Assembly (NCBI RefSeq): GCF_038502225.1
Contig: NC_091321.1
Span: 37,881,890-37,945,889, forward strand
DNA: 64,000 nucleotides
Direction of reading: 5' to 3'
DNA from: Cherax quadricarinatus
Taxonomy: Eukaryota > Arthropoda > Malacostraca > Decapoda > Parastacidae
Shown here: positions 1 through 10,397 of the stretch, piece after piece
How positions within the stretch are numbered: the stretch's first letter is position 1
How the letters are laid out: every line of letters begins with the position of its first letter
Made by a program: the position numbers and the translations under genes
Notes under the pieces: model-generated
What the model was told of the DNA's origin: nothing
Databases searched by the model: none
Seen by the model: only the letters and a program-made list of their open reading frames with translations

Positions 1-18
1 ATATATATATATAATATA
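1..18. repeat. (TA)n tract at window edge
   Basis: Short TA dinucleotide run that abuts the truncated 5' end of the RTE-like LINE. Confidence 0.8.
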
Positions 19-1740
19 AGGCAGCCGGGATTGATGGGATAAAGATAGAAATGTTAAAAGCAGGTGGGGATATAGTTTTGGAGTGGTTGGTGCAATTATT
101 TAATAAATGTATGGAAGAGGGTAAGGTACCTAGTGATTGGCAGAGAGCATGCATAGTTCCTTTGTATAAAGGCAAAGGGGATAAAAGAGAGTGCAAAAAT
201 TATAGGGGGATAAGTCTGTTGAGTGTACCTGGTAAAGTGTATGGTAGAGTTATAATTGAAAGAATTAAGAGTAAGACGGAGAATAGGATAGCAGATGAAC
301 AAGGAGGCTTTAGGAAAGGTAGGGGGTGTGTGGACCAGGTGTTTACAGTGAAACATATAAGTGAACAGTATTTAGATAAGGCTAAAGAGGTCTTTGTGGC
401 ATTTGTGGATTTGGAAAAGGCGTATGACAGGGTGGATAGGGAGGCAATGTGGCAGATGTTGCAAGTGTATGGTGTAGGAGGTAGGTTACTGAAAGCAGTG
501 AAGAGTTTTTACGAGGATAGTGAGGCTCAAGTTAGAGTATGTAGGAAAGAGGGAAATTTTTTCCCAGTAAAAAAAGGCCTTAGACAAGGATGTGTGATGT
601 CACCATGGTTGTTTAATATATTTATAGATGGGGTTGTAAGAGAAGTAAATGCGAGGGTCTTGGCAAGAGGCGTGGAGTTAAAAGATAAAGAATCACACAC
701 AAAGTGGGAGTTGTCACAGCTGCTCTTTGCTGATGACACTGTGCTTTTGGGAGATTCTGAAGAGAAGCTGCAGAGATTGGTGGATGAATTTGGTAGGGTG
801 TGCAAAAGAAGAAAATTAAAGGTGAATACAGGAAAGAGTAAGGTTATGAGGATAACAAAAAGATTAGGTGATGAAAGATTGAATATCAGATTGGAGGGAG
901 AGAGTATGGAGGAGGTGAACGTATTCAGATATTTGGGAGTGGACGTGTCAGCGGATGGGTCTATGAAAGATGAGGTGAATCATAGAATTGATGAGGGAAA
1001 AAGAGTGAGTGGTGCACTTAGGAGTCTGTGGAGACAAAGAACTTTGTCCTTAGAGGCAAAGAGGGGAATGTATGAGAGTATAGTTTTACCAACGCTCTTA
1101 TATGGGTGTGAAGCGTGGGTGATGAATGTTGCAGCGAGGAGAAGGCTGGAGGCAGTGGAGATGTCATGTCTGAGGGCAATGTGTGGTGTGAATATAATGC
1201 AGAGAATTCGTAGTTTGGAAGTTAGGAGGAGGTGCGGGATTACCAAAACTGTTATCCAGAGGGCTGACGAAGGGTTGTTGAGGTGGTTCGGACATGTAGA
1301 GAGAATGGAGCGAAACAGAATGACTTCAAGAGTGTATCAGTCTGTAGTGGAAGGAAGGCGGGGTAGGGGTCGGCCTAGGAAGGGTTGGAGGGAGGGGGTA
1401 AAGGAGGTTTTGTGTGCGAGGGGCTTGGACTTCCAGCAGGCATGCGTGAGCGTGTTTGATAGGAGTGAATGGAGACAAATGGTTTTTAATACTTGACGTG
1501 CTGTTGGAGTGTGAGCAAAGTAACATTTATGAAGGGATTCAGGGAAACCGGCAGGCCGGACTTGAGTTCTGGAGATGGGAAGTACAGTGCCTGCACTCTG
1601 AAGGAGGGGTGTTAATGTTGCAGTTTAAAAACTGTAGTGTAAAGCACCCTTCTGGCAAGACAGTGATGGAGTGAATGATGGTGAAAGTTTTTCTTTTTCG
1701 GGCCACCCTGCCTTGGTGGGAATCGGCCGGTGTGATAATA

Positions 1741-1744
<4 letters not shown>
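19..1744 (+). mobile_element. RTE-like non-LTR retrotransposon R1, 5'-truncated
   Basis: The 3' part of a LINE: reverse transcriptase ORF, a 3' UTR of about 250 bp, and a tail ending TGATAATAAAAAA that runs into (TA)n. Longer or partial relatives lie at 31250-34237 (minus), 34355-34436 and 34585-35545. The 5' end is lost at a (TA)n tract, as expected from incomplete target-primed reverse transcription or a later break. Clade assignment (RTE/RTE-X type) is inferred from the RT and the C-terminal GCEAW and RWFGHVERM blocks and should be confirmed by phylogeny. Confidence 0.85.
21..1496 (+). CDS. LINE ORF2 fragment: reverse transcriptase and C-terminal domain
   Basis: The reading frame is open from the 5' truncation to a TGA at 1494-1496, with no internal stop. 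It lacks the endonuclease. RT blocks are visible: YRGISLL near residue 60, VDLEKAYDRVD (first catalytic Asp), GLRQGCVMSPWLFN, and the catalytic box LLFADDTVLL near residue 230. Downstream, YGCEAW, RWFGHVERM and a GRGRPRKGW basic motif form the C-terminal region typical of RTE-like LINEs. The protein would copy LINE RNA at a nicked target. This copy cannot act alone because the endonuclease and 5' region are missing, but the RT domain looks undamaged. Confidence 0.85.
   Translation, partial: AAGIDGIKIEMLKAGGDIVLEWLVQLFNKCMEEGKVPSDWQRACIVPLYKGKGDKRECKNYRGISLLSVPGKVYGRVIIERIKSKTENRIADEQGGFRKGRGCVDQVFTVKHISEQYLDKAKEVFVAFVDLEKAYDRVDREAMWQMLQVYGVGGRLLKAVKSFYEDSEAQVRVCRKEGNFFPVKKGLRQGCVMSPWLFNIFIDGVVREVNARVLARGVELKDKESHTKWELSQLLFADDTVLLGDSEEKLQRLVDEFGRVCKRRKLKVNTGKSKVMRITKRLGDERLNIRLEGESMEEVNVFRYLGVDVSADGSMKDEVNHRIDEGKRVSGALRSLWRQRTLSLEAKRGMYESIVLPTLLYGCEAWVMNVAARRRLEAVEMSCLRAMCGVNIMQRIRSLEVRRRCGITKTVIQRADEGLLRWFGHVERMERNRMTSRVYQSVVEGRRGRGRPRKGWREGVKEVLCARGLDFQQACVSVFDRSEWRQMVFNT

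Positions 1745-1783
<39 letters not shown>
1745..1783. repeat. (TA)n microsatellite
   Basis: TA dinucleotide tract between the 3' tail of LINE R1 and the left end of Tigger T1. It may be the LINE tail, the Tigger target, or both. Confidence 0.85.
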
Positions 1784-1788
<5 letters not shown>

Positions 1789-2044
1789 GTCCCCCTCTTT
1801 TCGTAGTTCCCGGCAATCGTAAAATTAACCAATCATTGGGGTATTTTCGTATGAACATGGACTCGCTTTTCATAGGTTGACTCGCGAGTCGTAGTTCGTC
1901 CGGGACGCGTACCCACGGCGTGAGCCAGGGCGGCAGCCAGTCTGGCATTGTTTACCAGTGAGCGAAGGTCCCCTCACGTGCTCCAGCAAAATATTTCATA
2001 ATATTCCATTTATTTTAGTGCTTGCGAGTACTAAATAAGCTACC

Positions 2045-3775
2045 ATGGCTCCAAAGAAAGCTCCTAGTGCCAAGCCTGTGGTAAAGAAGGTGAGAAATAT
2101 GACTGAATTTAAGAAAACCATCATTGAACAATATGTGCCGTAGTGGCCAAGAAAAAGGAAATAAAGGATGCTGTTGTTGCAAAGGGAGTAACTATGCTGA
2201 CAAAAATGAGATCACCAGTACTGGAAGAGGTTGAGAAGTTATTATTGGTGTGGACAAATGAGAAACAATTAGCAAGAGATACTCTTATGACTTCGATTAT
2301 TTGTGAAAAGGCTAGGCAGTTGCATGAAGATTTGGTAAAGAAATTGCCTGCAAATAGTGGTGAAGTGAGTGAATTTAAGGCCAGCAAAGGCTGGTTTGAG
2401 AGATTTAAGAACCGTACTGGCATACACAGTGTGGTAAGGCATGGTGAGGCTGCCAGTTCGGACCACAAGGCGGCTGAAAAATATGTGAATGAATTCCAGG
2501 AGTACATAGAGGCTGAAGGACTGAAACCTGAACAAGTGTTCAATTGTGTCGAAACAGGCCTCTTTTGGAAGAAAATGCCAAAGAGGACCTTCATTACATA
2601 AGTGGAAAAGGCAATGCCAGGACACAAGCCTATGAAAGACAGGCTGACGCTAATGTTCTGTGCTAATGCTAGTGGGGATTTCAAAGTGAAGCCATTACTA
2701 GTGTACCATTCTGAAAATCCCAGAGTGTTCAGGAAAAACAATGTTATGAAGAGTAAATTGTGTGTGTTTTGGAAATCTAATAGTAAGGCATGGGTCACGA
2801 GGAAAATTTTCGTCGAGTGGTTCAATGAAGTGTTTGGCCCTAGTGTGAAGGAGTATCTCCTGGAAAAGAAATTGGATCTCAAGTGCCTGCTAGTAATGGA
2901 CAATGCACCTGCTCATCCTCCAAACTTGGATGACCTAATTTTCGAGGAGTTTGGGTTCATCACAGTAAAGTTCTTGCCCCCGAATACCACTCCTCTCCTC
3001 CAACCCATGGACCAGCAGGTTATTGCAAACTTTAAAAAACTCTACACAAAAGCAATGTTTCACAGGTGCTTGACTGTGACCACAGACACTCACTTGACCC
3101 TAAGGGAATTTTGGAGAGAACACTTCAGCATCCTCCACTGCATAACCCTTATAGGTATGGCTTGGGAGGGAGTGACTACCAGGACTTTGAACTCTGCCTG
3201 GAGAAAATTGTGGCCAGATTGTGTCGACAAGAGGGATTTTGAAGGATCTGGGACTGACCCTAATGAGCCTGTGTCTGTTGTAAAATCAATTGTGGCACTG
3301 GGGAGTTCCATGGGGTTGGATGTGAGTTTGGAGGATGTGGAAGAATTGGTGGAAGACCACAATGAAGAGCTCACCACTGAGGAGCTGCAAGAGCTTCAGC
3401 AGGAAGAGCAACACATCGCAGCTCAGAATCTTGCTGCAGAGGAGGAAGAGAGATGGAAGAAGGTGCTTTCTTCAGAAATTAAAGAGATTTTAACTATGTG
3501 GGGTAAGATGGAAAGCTTTATGGAGAAACATCACCCTAACAAGGTTGTTGCAAGCCAGGTTGGCAACATGTACAGTGTAAGTCTTGGGCCATTTTAGGGA
3601 AGTGTTAAAGAGACGCCAGAAACAGAGCTCTCTCCACAGTTATTTTGTGAGACAGGTCTCCAGTGACTCTCAAGGTGGTCCTAGTGGCATTAAGAAACAG
3701 AGAAGAGAAGTAACCCCAGAAAAACAAATGGTACCTGAGGTGTTGCTGGAAGGGGATTCCCCTTCCAAACTATAA
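2045..3775 (+). pseudogene. Tigger-like transposase, inactivated (T1)
   Basis: Starts at the ACCATGG context at 2045 (MAPKKAPSAKP), as in the other copies. An early stop and deletion near 2140 remove part of the N-terminal HTH (the ESGVRVSELARLYSKPQ region of T2). The frame then runs 2143-2598 through the CENP-B-type HTH (FKASKGWFERFKNR), hits TAA at 2599-2601, and continues in frame through the DDE domain (VMDNAPAHP; LLQPMDQQVIANF). A frameshift near 3580 leads to the C-terminal tail (GIKKQRREVTPEK). The first catalytic Asp, in NCDETG of T2, is Val here (NCVETG). The family cuts and pastes DNA with TA duplications; this copy is dead. Confidence 0.85.
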
Positions 3776-3828
3776 ACAATCCACTCTCTCCTCCTCCTCC
3801 AGTCTCCCATACACTAAGAAGAATCTCC

Positions 3829-3841
3829 AATAAAGGTAAGT
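3829..3841 (+). promoter_or_regulatory. AATAAA polyadenylation signal merged with a GTAAGT donor-like site
   Basis: AATAAAGGTAAGT lies about 50 bp past the transposase stop. The same composite occurs in T2 (6198) and T4 (16391), with small changes in T5, T7 and T8. AATAAA probably ends the transposase mRNA. The AG/GTAAGT match to a 5' splice site is seen in the sequence; its use is not known. Confidence 0.5.
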
Positions 3842-4061
3842 GTTATGCTGTTAATGTTTCATTCATCATTTCCCATTGTATTGTTTATGTACTACATGTA
3901 TATTTCATGTTAAATTTTTTTTTGTTTTAATACTTCTGGGTGTCAGGAACGGATTAATTGTATTTACATTATTTCTTATGGGGAAAATTGATTCGTAAAT
4001 CGTAAATTTTGTTTATAGTAACAGCTCCAGGAACGGATTAATTACGAAAAACGAGGGACCA

Positions 4062-4064
<3 letters not shown>

Positions 4065-4150
<86 letters not shown>
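4065..4150. repeat. (TA)n microsatellite
   Basis: Pure TA tract of about 86 bp between Tigger copies T1 and T2. Confidence 0.95.
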
Positions 4151-4155
<5 letters not shown>

Positions 4156-6423
4156 GACCCCCGCATAACGTTGGCATCACATAACGTTAAATCCGCATAC
4201 CAATACATTTTATTGCTAAAATTTTGCCTCGCATACCGCTAAAAAACTCGCTCAACGCTATTCGTCCGAGACGCATCTATGTGCGGCCTGAGCCAGCCTC
4301 ACATGTTCCACCGGTGGCATTGTTTACCAGCCAGCCTCCGCGGTAACATCCAAGCATACAATCGGAACATTTCGTATTATTACAGCGTTTTTGGTGATTT
4401 CATCTGCAAAATAAGTGGCCATGGGCCCCAAGAAAGCTTCTAGTGCCAACCCTACAGGAATAAGGGTGAGAATTACTATAGAGATGAAGAAAGAGATCAT
4501 TGCTAAGTATGAAAGTGGAGTACGTGTCTCCGAGCTGGCCAGGTTGTATAGTAAACCCCAATCAACCATCGCTACTATTGTGACCAAGAAAACGGCAATC
4601 AAGGAAGCTGTTCTTGCCAAAGGTGCAACTGTGTTTTCGAAACAGAGATCGCAAGTGATAGAAGATGTTGAGAGACTCTTATTGGTGTTGATAAGCAAAA
4701 AACAGATAGCAGGAGATAGCATCTCTCAAGCGATCATAAGTGAAAAGGCTAGGAAGTTGCATCAGGATTTAATTAGAAAAATGCCTGCAACTAGTGATGA
4801 TGTGAGTGAATTTAAGGCCAGCAAAGGTTGGTTTGAGAGATTTAAGAAGCGTAGTGGCATACATAGTGTGATAAGGCATGGTGAGGCTGCCAGTTTGGAC
4901 CACAAAGCAGCTGAAAAATATGTGCAGGAATTCAAGGAGTACATAGACAGTGAAGGACTGAAACCTGAACAAGTGTTTAATTGTGACGAAACAGGCCTGT
5001 TTTGGAAGAAAATGCCAAGCAGGACCTACATTACTCAGGAGGAAAAGGCACTCCCAGGAAATAAGCCTATGAAAGACAGGCTTACTCTTCTCATGTGTGC
5101 CAATGCTAGTGGTGATTGCAAAGTGAAGCCTTTATTAGTGTATCACTCTGAAACTCTCAGAGCGTTCAGGCAAAAGAATATCCTCAAGGCTAATTTGCAT
5201 TTTCTGTGGATGGCAAACAGTAAGGCATGGGTCACTAGGGACTTTTTCTATGACTGGTTACACCAAGCATTTGCCCCCAATGTGAAAAATTACCTAACTT
5301 TAAAGAAATTAGACCTTAAGTGCCTCCTAGTGTTAGACAATGCCCCTGGTCATCCTACAGACTTGGCAGAGCAACTTTGTAGGGACATGAGCTTCATTAA
5401 GGTCAGGTTTTTGCCTCCTAATACCACTCCTCTCCTGCAGCCCATGGACCAGCAGGTTATTGCAAACTTCAAAAAACTGTACACAAAAGCTCTGTTTGAA
5501 AGGTGCTTTGTAGTGACCTCAGAAACTCAGTTGACTCTAAGAGAGTTTTAGAGAGATCACTTTAATATCCTCAATTGTGTAAACCTTATAGGTAAGGCTT
5601 GGGAGGGAGTGACTAAGAGGACCTTGAACTCTGCTTGGAAGAAACTGTGGCCAGAATGTGTAGACCAAAGGGATTTTGAAGGGTTTGAGGCTAACCCTGG
5701 GAATCCTATGCCAGTTGAGGAATCCATTGTGGCATTGGGAAAGTCCTTGGGGTTGGAGGTTAGTGGGGATGATGTGGAAGAGTTGGTGGAGGACAATGAA
5801 GAACTAACCACTGATTAGCTGCTAGATAATCTTCATCAGCATGAGGCCAGACCTGAGGAAACTGCTTCGGAGGAGGGGAGAGAGTGCAAACCTTTATGGA
5901 TGAAAATCACCCTCAGACAGCTGTTGCAAGCCGTGCTGGTGACTATTACACTGACAATGTTGTGAACCACTTTAGGAAAGCCATAAAGGAATGAGAGGTA
6001 CAGACCTCTATGGACAGATACGTTGTGCGACAGAAGTCCAGTGACTGAAGCTGGTCCTAGTGGCATTAAAAGAAGGGAAGTAACCCCAGAATAGGACTTG
6101 ACACCTCAAGTCCTAATGAAAGGGGATTCCCCTTCTATACACTAAGACCATCAACACTCTCCCCTCCTCCCATCCCATCAATCATCACCAGATCTTCAAT
6201 AAAGGTAAGTGTCATGTAACTGTGCATGTCTTCTTCAGTTTGTGTGTATTAAAATTAATATTTCATGTGGTAAAAAATTTTTTTTTTCATACTTTTGGGT
6301 GTCTTGAACAGATTAATTTGATTTCCATTATTTCTTATGGGGAAAATTAATTCGCATAACGATAATTTCGCATAACATTGAGCTCTCAGGAATGGATTAA
6401 TATTGTTATGCGGGGGTCCACTG
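4151..6423 (+). mobile_element. Tigger/pogo-like DNA transposon T2
   Basis: TIRs read TAGTGGACCCCCGCATAACG at the left and the complement of CAGTGGACCCCCGCATAACA at the right, flanked by TA tracts. The word CGCATAACG recurs near both ends. It contains the best preserved transposase frame in the window. Confidence 0.9.
4421..6145 (+). pseudogene. Tigger-like transposase, least decayed copy (T2)
   Basis: Start chosen at ATG 4421 (MGPKKASSANP), the same position as in T4, T7 and T8. Domains in order: psq-type HTH (about residues 15-65, KKEIIAKYESGVRVSELARL), CENP-B-type HTH (65-135, VSEFKASKGWFERFKKR), and a DDE domain with NCDETGLFWKKMP, LVLDNAPGHP and LLQPMDQQVIANF carrying the three acidic residues. 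TAG at 5549-5551 replaces the Trp codon of the REFWRDHF block. A second in-frame stop at 5816-5818 and a frameshift plus deletion near 5880 break the acidic C-terminal tail. It is clearly inactive as full protein, though the first 376 codons include all DDE residues. Confidence 0.88.
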
Positions 6424-6447
6424 TATATATATATATACATATATATA

Positions 6448-6602
6448 CAGTTGACCCTCAACTAACGATATTAATTGGTACCCAAGACCGAATATCATTA
6501 GTCGAGTTTTTTAGCGTTAGTCGAGGCAAAATGTTAGCGTTAAAATGTATTGCTAGTCGAATTTAATGTTATACGATGCCATCGTTGGTCGAGGGTCCAC
6601 TG
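6448..6602. mobile_element. Tigger-derived MITE T3 (155 bp)
   Basis: Ends CAGTTGACCCTCAACTAACGA and the complement of CAGTGGACCCTCGACCAACGA, flanked by (TA)n. It retains only subterminal sequence, with repeated TTAGTCGAG words, and has no coding content. Confidence 0.8.
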
Positions 6603-6884
6603 TATATATATATACAGTGGACCCTCACCTAATGATGGCATCGCATAACGTTAAATCCGCCTAGCGATACATTTTAACGCAAAAATTTTGCCTCGCCTAG
6701 CGCTAAAAAACTCACTCAACGCGATTTGTCCAAGACGTGTCCACGTGCGGCCTGAGCCAGCCTCACTTGTTCTGTGGGTGGCAGTGTTTACAAGCCAGCC
6801 TCCGCAGTCACATCCAAGCATACAATCAGAACATGTCATATTATCACAGCGTTTTTAGTGATTTCACCTGCAAAATAAGTGACC

Positions 6885-7344
6885 ATGGGCCCCAAGAATG
6901 CTTCTAGTGCCAACCCTGTGGTAAAAAGGGTGAGAAATACTATCGTTCCACAGTCAGCTGCTGCTGCACCGCCATCAGCTGTTGCTGGACCAGTCAGCTG
7001 TTGCTGCACCACAGCTGCTGCTGCACCACAGTCAGCTGCTGCTGCACCTCGGTCAGCTGTTGCTGCACTACAGTCAGCTGCTGCTGCACTACAGTCAGCT
7101 GCTGCTGCACTACAGTCAGCTTCTGCTGCACTACAGTCAGCTGCTGCTGCACTACAGTCAGCTGCTGCTGCACTACAGTCAGCTGCTGCTGCACTACAGT
7201 CAGCTGCTCCTGCACTACAGTCAGCTGCTGCTGCACCACAGTCAGCTGTTGCTGTCGGTGCACCACCATCAGCTGTATTACTCGAAGATGTTGAGAGTGT
7301 GTTGTTGGTATGGCTTAACATGAAACAATTACCAAGAAACGATT
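6885..7344 (+). pseudogene. Tigger transposase N-terminus with a 7-residue repeat expansion (T4)
   Basis: Begins MGPKNASSANPVVKRVRNTI like other Tigger transposases. The HTH is replaced by about 14 copies of a 21-bp repeat encoding SAAAALQ, after which the transposase resumes at LLEDVESVLLVWLNMKQ. The SINE insertion then ends the frame. The DNA-binding HTH and catalytic parts are missing, so no transposase activity is expected. Confidence 0.75.
6950..7255. repeat. 21-bp minisatellite inside the Tigger coding frame
   Basis: About 14 tandem copies of a unit close to CAGTCAGCTGCTGCTGCACTA. The unit is a multiple of three and free of stops in several frames on both strands, so it creates several long but spurious ORFs. 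It contains the palindrome CAGCTG in every unit. Confidence 0.9.
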
Positions 7345-7433
7345 AACCCCAGAGGGTTAGCCACCCAGGATAACCCAAGAAAGTCAGTGCGTCATCGAGG
7401 ACTGTCTAACTTATTTCCATTGGGGTCCTTAAC
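7345..7433 (-). mobile_element. SINE-I copy, 3' part (interrupted)
   Basis: Reverse complement of the SINE at 30831-31137, from its AACCCTCCGGGGTT end back to the sequence GGACCCCAATGG. The copy is cut at its TTAA by element P1 and resumes at 15796. Confidence 0.85.
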
Positions 7434-8098
7434 CCTTTGACTGTCGAAGGGCCCAATCCTGAAGTTGCTCCTGGTGTCGCAAAATATTCGAAAAAAAAAA
7501 AATTATTTTTTCTTATGAAAATGTTAAGATTATTTTTCTGATTGTTTTAGTCCCAAAAAAAAAATTTTCCCATCAGTACTTACCGAGATATAGAGGCATG
7601 AAGTTTGCAGAAAATGAGCCGCGTATGGCAACAGCGGCGACTGCCGCTCACCTGGTAAACTTTGGTTTACTTGTATTTGAAGGTTTGTTGTTTTTTTCAC
7701 TATTTTATTTTTTTACATAACTTATGTGGCCTGTGAGACCAAAGTAAGGTGCAATGTACATATATACACTCGTTGTATACAACACAATAAGCACACAAAC
7801 AAATCTACCACCAGGCAGCGGCAGCGGCAGCAGCGACTTCCAAGCTCCGTACTTTTCTCCAACTACCAGAGCTACCAATGCTCCTATGATGACCTAGTTA
7901 CAAGCAAAACTGCACTACCCAACGTAGCACCCAGAATGACCAAAGATTACCAACAGTGAAACCTACAAATCGAAAAAATAGAGATCAAAGGAAGACTGCA
8001 AACTAACCGTAAGCAACACCCCGCTGCCAGCCGAACAACGTAACCCTAAGCTTTGTATACTACAACTTCTTCTTAACTACAACAATTCCTGTAGTATT

Positions 8099-9088
8099 AT
8101 GAGGCGCAATCTAAGAGGAAACAGCACCAAGGCCAGCAAGAAAACACCGAAAAATCAACTATTCAACAAGTGTAGTCAGGAGGACGCCGGCCCAGCAACC
8201 ACCCCACTCACCACCACTCAAGGCCACACCACAACAATAACAACAAACATGGCTGCCACCAGCCCATCCTCCCCTCTCTTCCCCGGATTCAACCTACCAA
8301 GTAGTCTCTCAGGTATGACCAACGATCCAGATACCCTAAAGTCATGCATCTCCAACTTAGTTATTGAAAATATGAATCTTCGAGAGACGCTAGCAAAACA
8401 AGACACCAGGATGACACAACTCGAAAACAAAATCCTCAGTCTTGAACAAAAGTTTTCAACACCAGGAACGACTAACTGTGACAAGACCATCCAGACAGTC
8501 ATAGATAGCCATACCCAACAAATAATATCTCTTAATACAAAGGTTGAAGAAGCAGTAAAAGAATGGAAGAGCAACTTAGATAACCAGTTCATTGACTACT
8601 TTGCTCTCCAAGAAGATAAAACTGAACAAGATAAACTATCGGACGCAGTAATAGTTAACAGTCCACTTTTTCCCAGTGATATGAACCAAACAAACAGTAA
8701 AGAAATTACTCTGCAGATCATAAAGGACCAAACAAGTGTTATTGTACCAGAGTCAGAAATAAAAGAAGCCAGGTTACTAGGATCCCATGGTAGAAAAAGT
8801 GTTATGCTTAGATTCCACTCACATGACAGAAAAAAAGACTTAATTATTGCATCTATTAAAGTAAAGAAAGAGGTATATATAAACGAGTGTCTTACCAAAA
8901 AACGTCAAAACCTCCTGTATAGAGTCAGAAAACTTAAGCGAGAGAATAATGACACAATACACCAATGCTTCACACGGGATGGGAAAATTCTAGTTAGGAA
9001 AACAAATGTAGGTCAACTGTACACAATCACAAACGAGAATGATCTATCACGATTTCTCAGGGATACCAATCTTACAGAGAATAACTAA
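8099..9088 (+). CDS. LINE ORF1 protein with coiled coil and FP25K-like C-terminal domain
   Basis: An intact 329-codon frame. The N-terminus (1-60) is basic and rich in Ser, Thr and Pro. Residues about 85-150 form a coiled coil (ENMNLRETLAKQDTRMTQLE). The C-terminal third (about 205-325), with VYINECLTKKRQNLLYRVRK and a FTRDGKILVRK block, resembles the Baculo_FP/FP25K-like domain found in ORF1 of many arthropod CR1/Jockey-group LINEs. Such proteins bind the LINE RNA and act as chaperones in the RNP. No CCHC knuckle is visible. It precedes ORF2 of the same element. Confidence 0.75.
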   Translation: MRRNLRGNSTKASKKTPKNQLFNKCSQEDAGPATTPLTTTQGHTTTITTNMAATSPSSPLFPGFNLPSSLSGMTNDPDTLKSCISNLVIENMNLRETLAKQDTRMTQLENKILSLEQKFSTPGTTNCDKTIQTVIDSHTQQIISLNTKVEEAVKEWKSNLDNQFIDYFALQEDKTEQDKLSDAVIVNSPLFPSDMNQTNSKEITLQIIKDQTSVIVPESEIKEARLLGSHGRKSVMLRFHSHDRKKDLIIASIKVKKEVYINECLTKKRQNLLYRVRKLKRENNDTIHQCFTRDGKILVRKTNVGQLYTITNENDLSRFLRDTNLTENN

Positions 9089-10397
9089 ACAATGTCCAAC
9101 TAAAAAGCCTACGTAGTGTAGTGTACATTTTGCTCCATTATTGTTCAAATTTCATTGTACAATCTCTTAGTAATTAATTAATCAACTACCTCATTTTGTG
9201 ATTTTACTAGTAAGCATAGGTCACCTTATGTGATTTTGTTATTTACTATTGTTCGCTTAAACATTAGCTGAATTGATACTTTCTCTGTCCATATTACTAC
9301 CTCATATTTTTTTTTTTTTAAATACTATCAATTGATATTACTTACTAAAATTAATAAATATCATTTTTACTAAAATTTCAATTTACTCTTAACAATTTTG
9401 ACATTTAATAACCATTACTTGTCTAATTACCTTTACCTGTTTTAATACCACATTTACTATCCTAGATTACTCTTAATTACCTTGTACTGCCATATAACCT
9501 CAAGTATAACTACCAGTGCAATATTGAATGAAATAAACATTACTTTTTCACTTTTTTGTAATCATTATTACTTACTAAAATTTTATTAAACACCATATTT
9601 ACTACCAGTCAATTTTAATTTTGTACATTAAACATTATTTTATACTTCTCATAACATTTTGTAGCCAAATTTTCAAGTTTTTATATTCAACCCCAACCTT
9701 TATATTATCCCTTGTACCTGTGTACCTGTCTACCCTCTTACTATCATATTATAATCAAGACATTACCATTGTTATTTTTTTACTATTATTCTTTTGGTAC
9801 TTTAATTGTGAATTTTATTTTGTCAATTTAAATCTAGGTATAATCTTGATCTTGTCAACAACCTATACCAGACTCTAGTGCAATTGCAAGTACCATTTCA
9901 AATTGTATTTTTATATTATAAGTTTATATTATAATTCCTACCATCTGCCCATTTAACTTTGCTTACCATTACTTAATTTTAGTCCCTTATATGTTTTCTC
10001 CTTTATTTTAGCTTTATATAACTATCCTAGTTTATATATTCACAATTGTTAAAATAATCAAGGTGCTATTCTTAGGTGCTAAAGTAGAATAAGTTCACAA
10101 TTTTGCCATTATATTCCAAAGCTCATTTTTTTGATTACCACTTTATTGGTCACCACAACCTATATTAGTCCCTTTTATATTATAATTTTATACTATAATT
10201 CTAACTTTAAAAAATTACCTTTATAGTACTACCTACTATCATATTCCCAAGCTCCACTATTTGATCATCACTTTATTTGTATTAGTCCCTTAGCTCATTA
10301 TTTTACATTTGTTAAATAATCCAGGTGCTATTTTTTAGCTTAAGACTATTTACTTTGTTTTATACTTAATTCAAACTATAGATTCACTACAAATCTT
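9089..10397. other. AT-rich non-coding spacer between LINE ORF1 and ORF2
   Basis: About 1.3 kb with strong AT bias, no long ORF and no recognisable TE boundary. It is unusually long for the ORF1-ORF2 gap of a CR1-like LINE. It may be old decayed sequence or an insertion whose ends I cannot see. Confidence 0.5.

Larger units (their letters stand above)
1784..4064 (+). mobile_element. Tigger/pogo-like DNA transposon T1
   Basis: Bounded by imperfect terminal inverted repeats (TAGTGGTCCCC at the left, GGGACCACTG at the right) next to TA. It carries a decayed transposase gene, followed by AATAAA and the block TTATTTCTTATGGGGAAAA shared by all longer Tigger copies here. Subterminal words of the type TCGTAAAT/TACGAAAA repeat near both ends. 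Confidence 0.85.
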
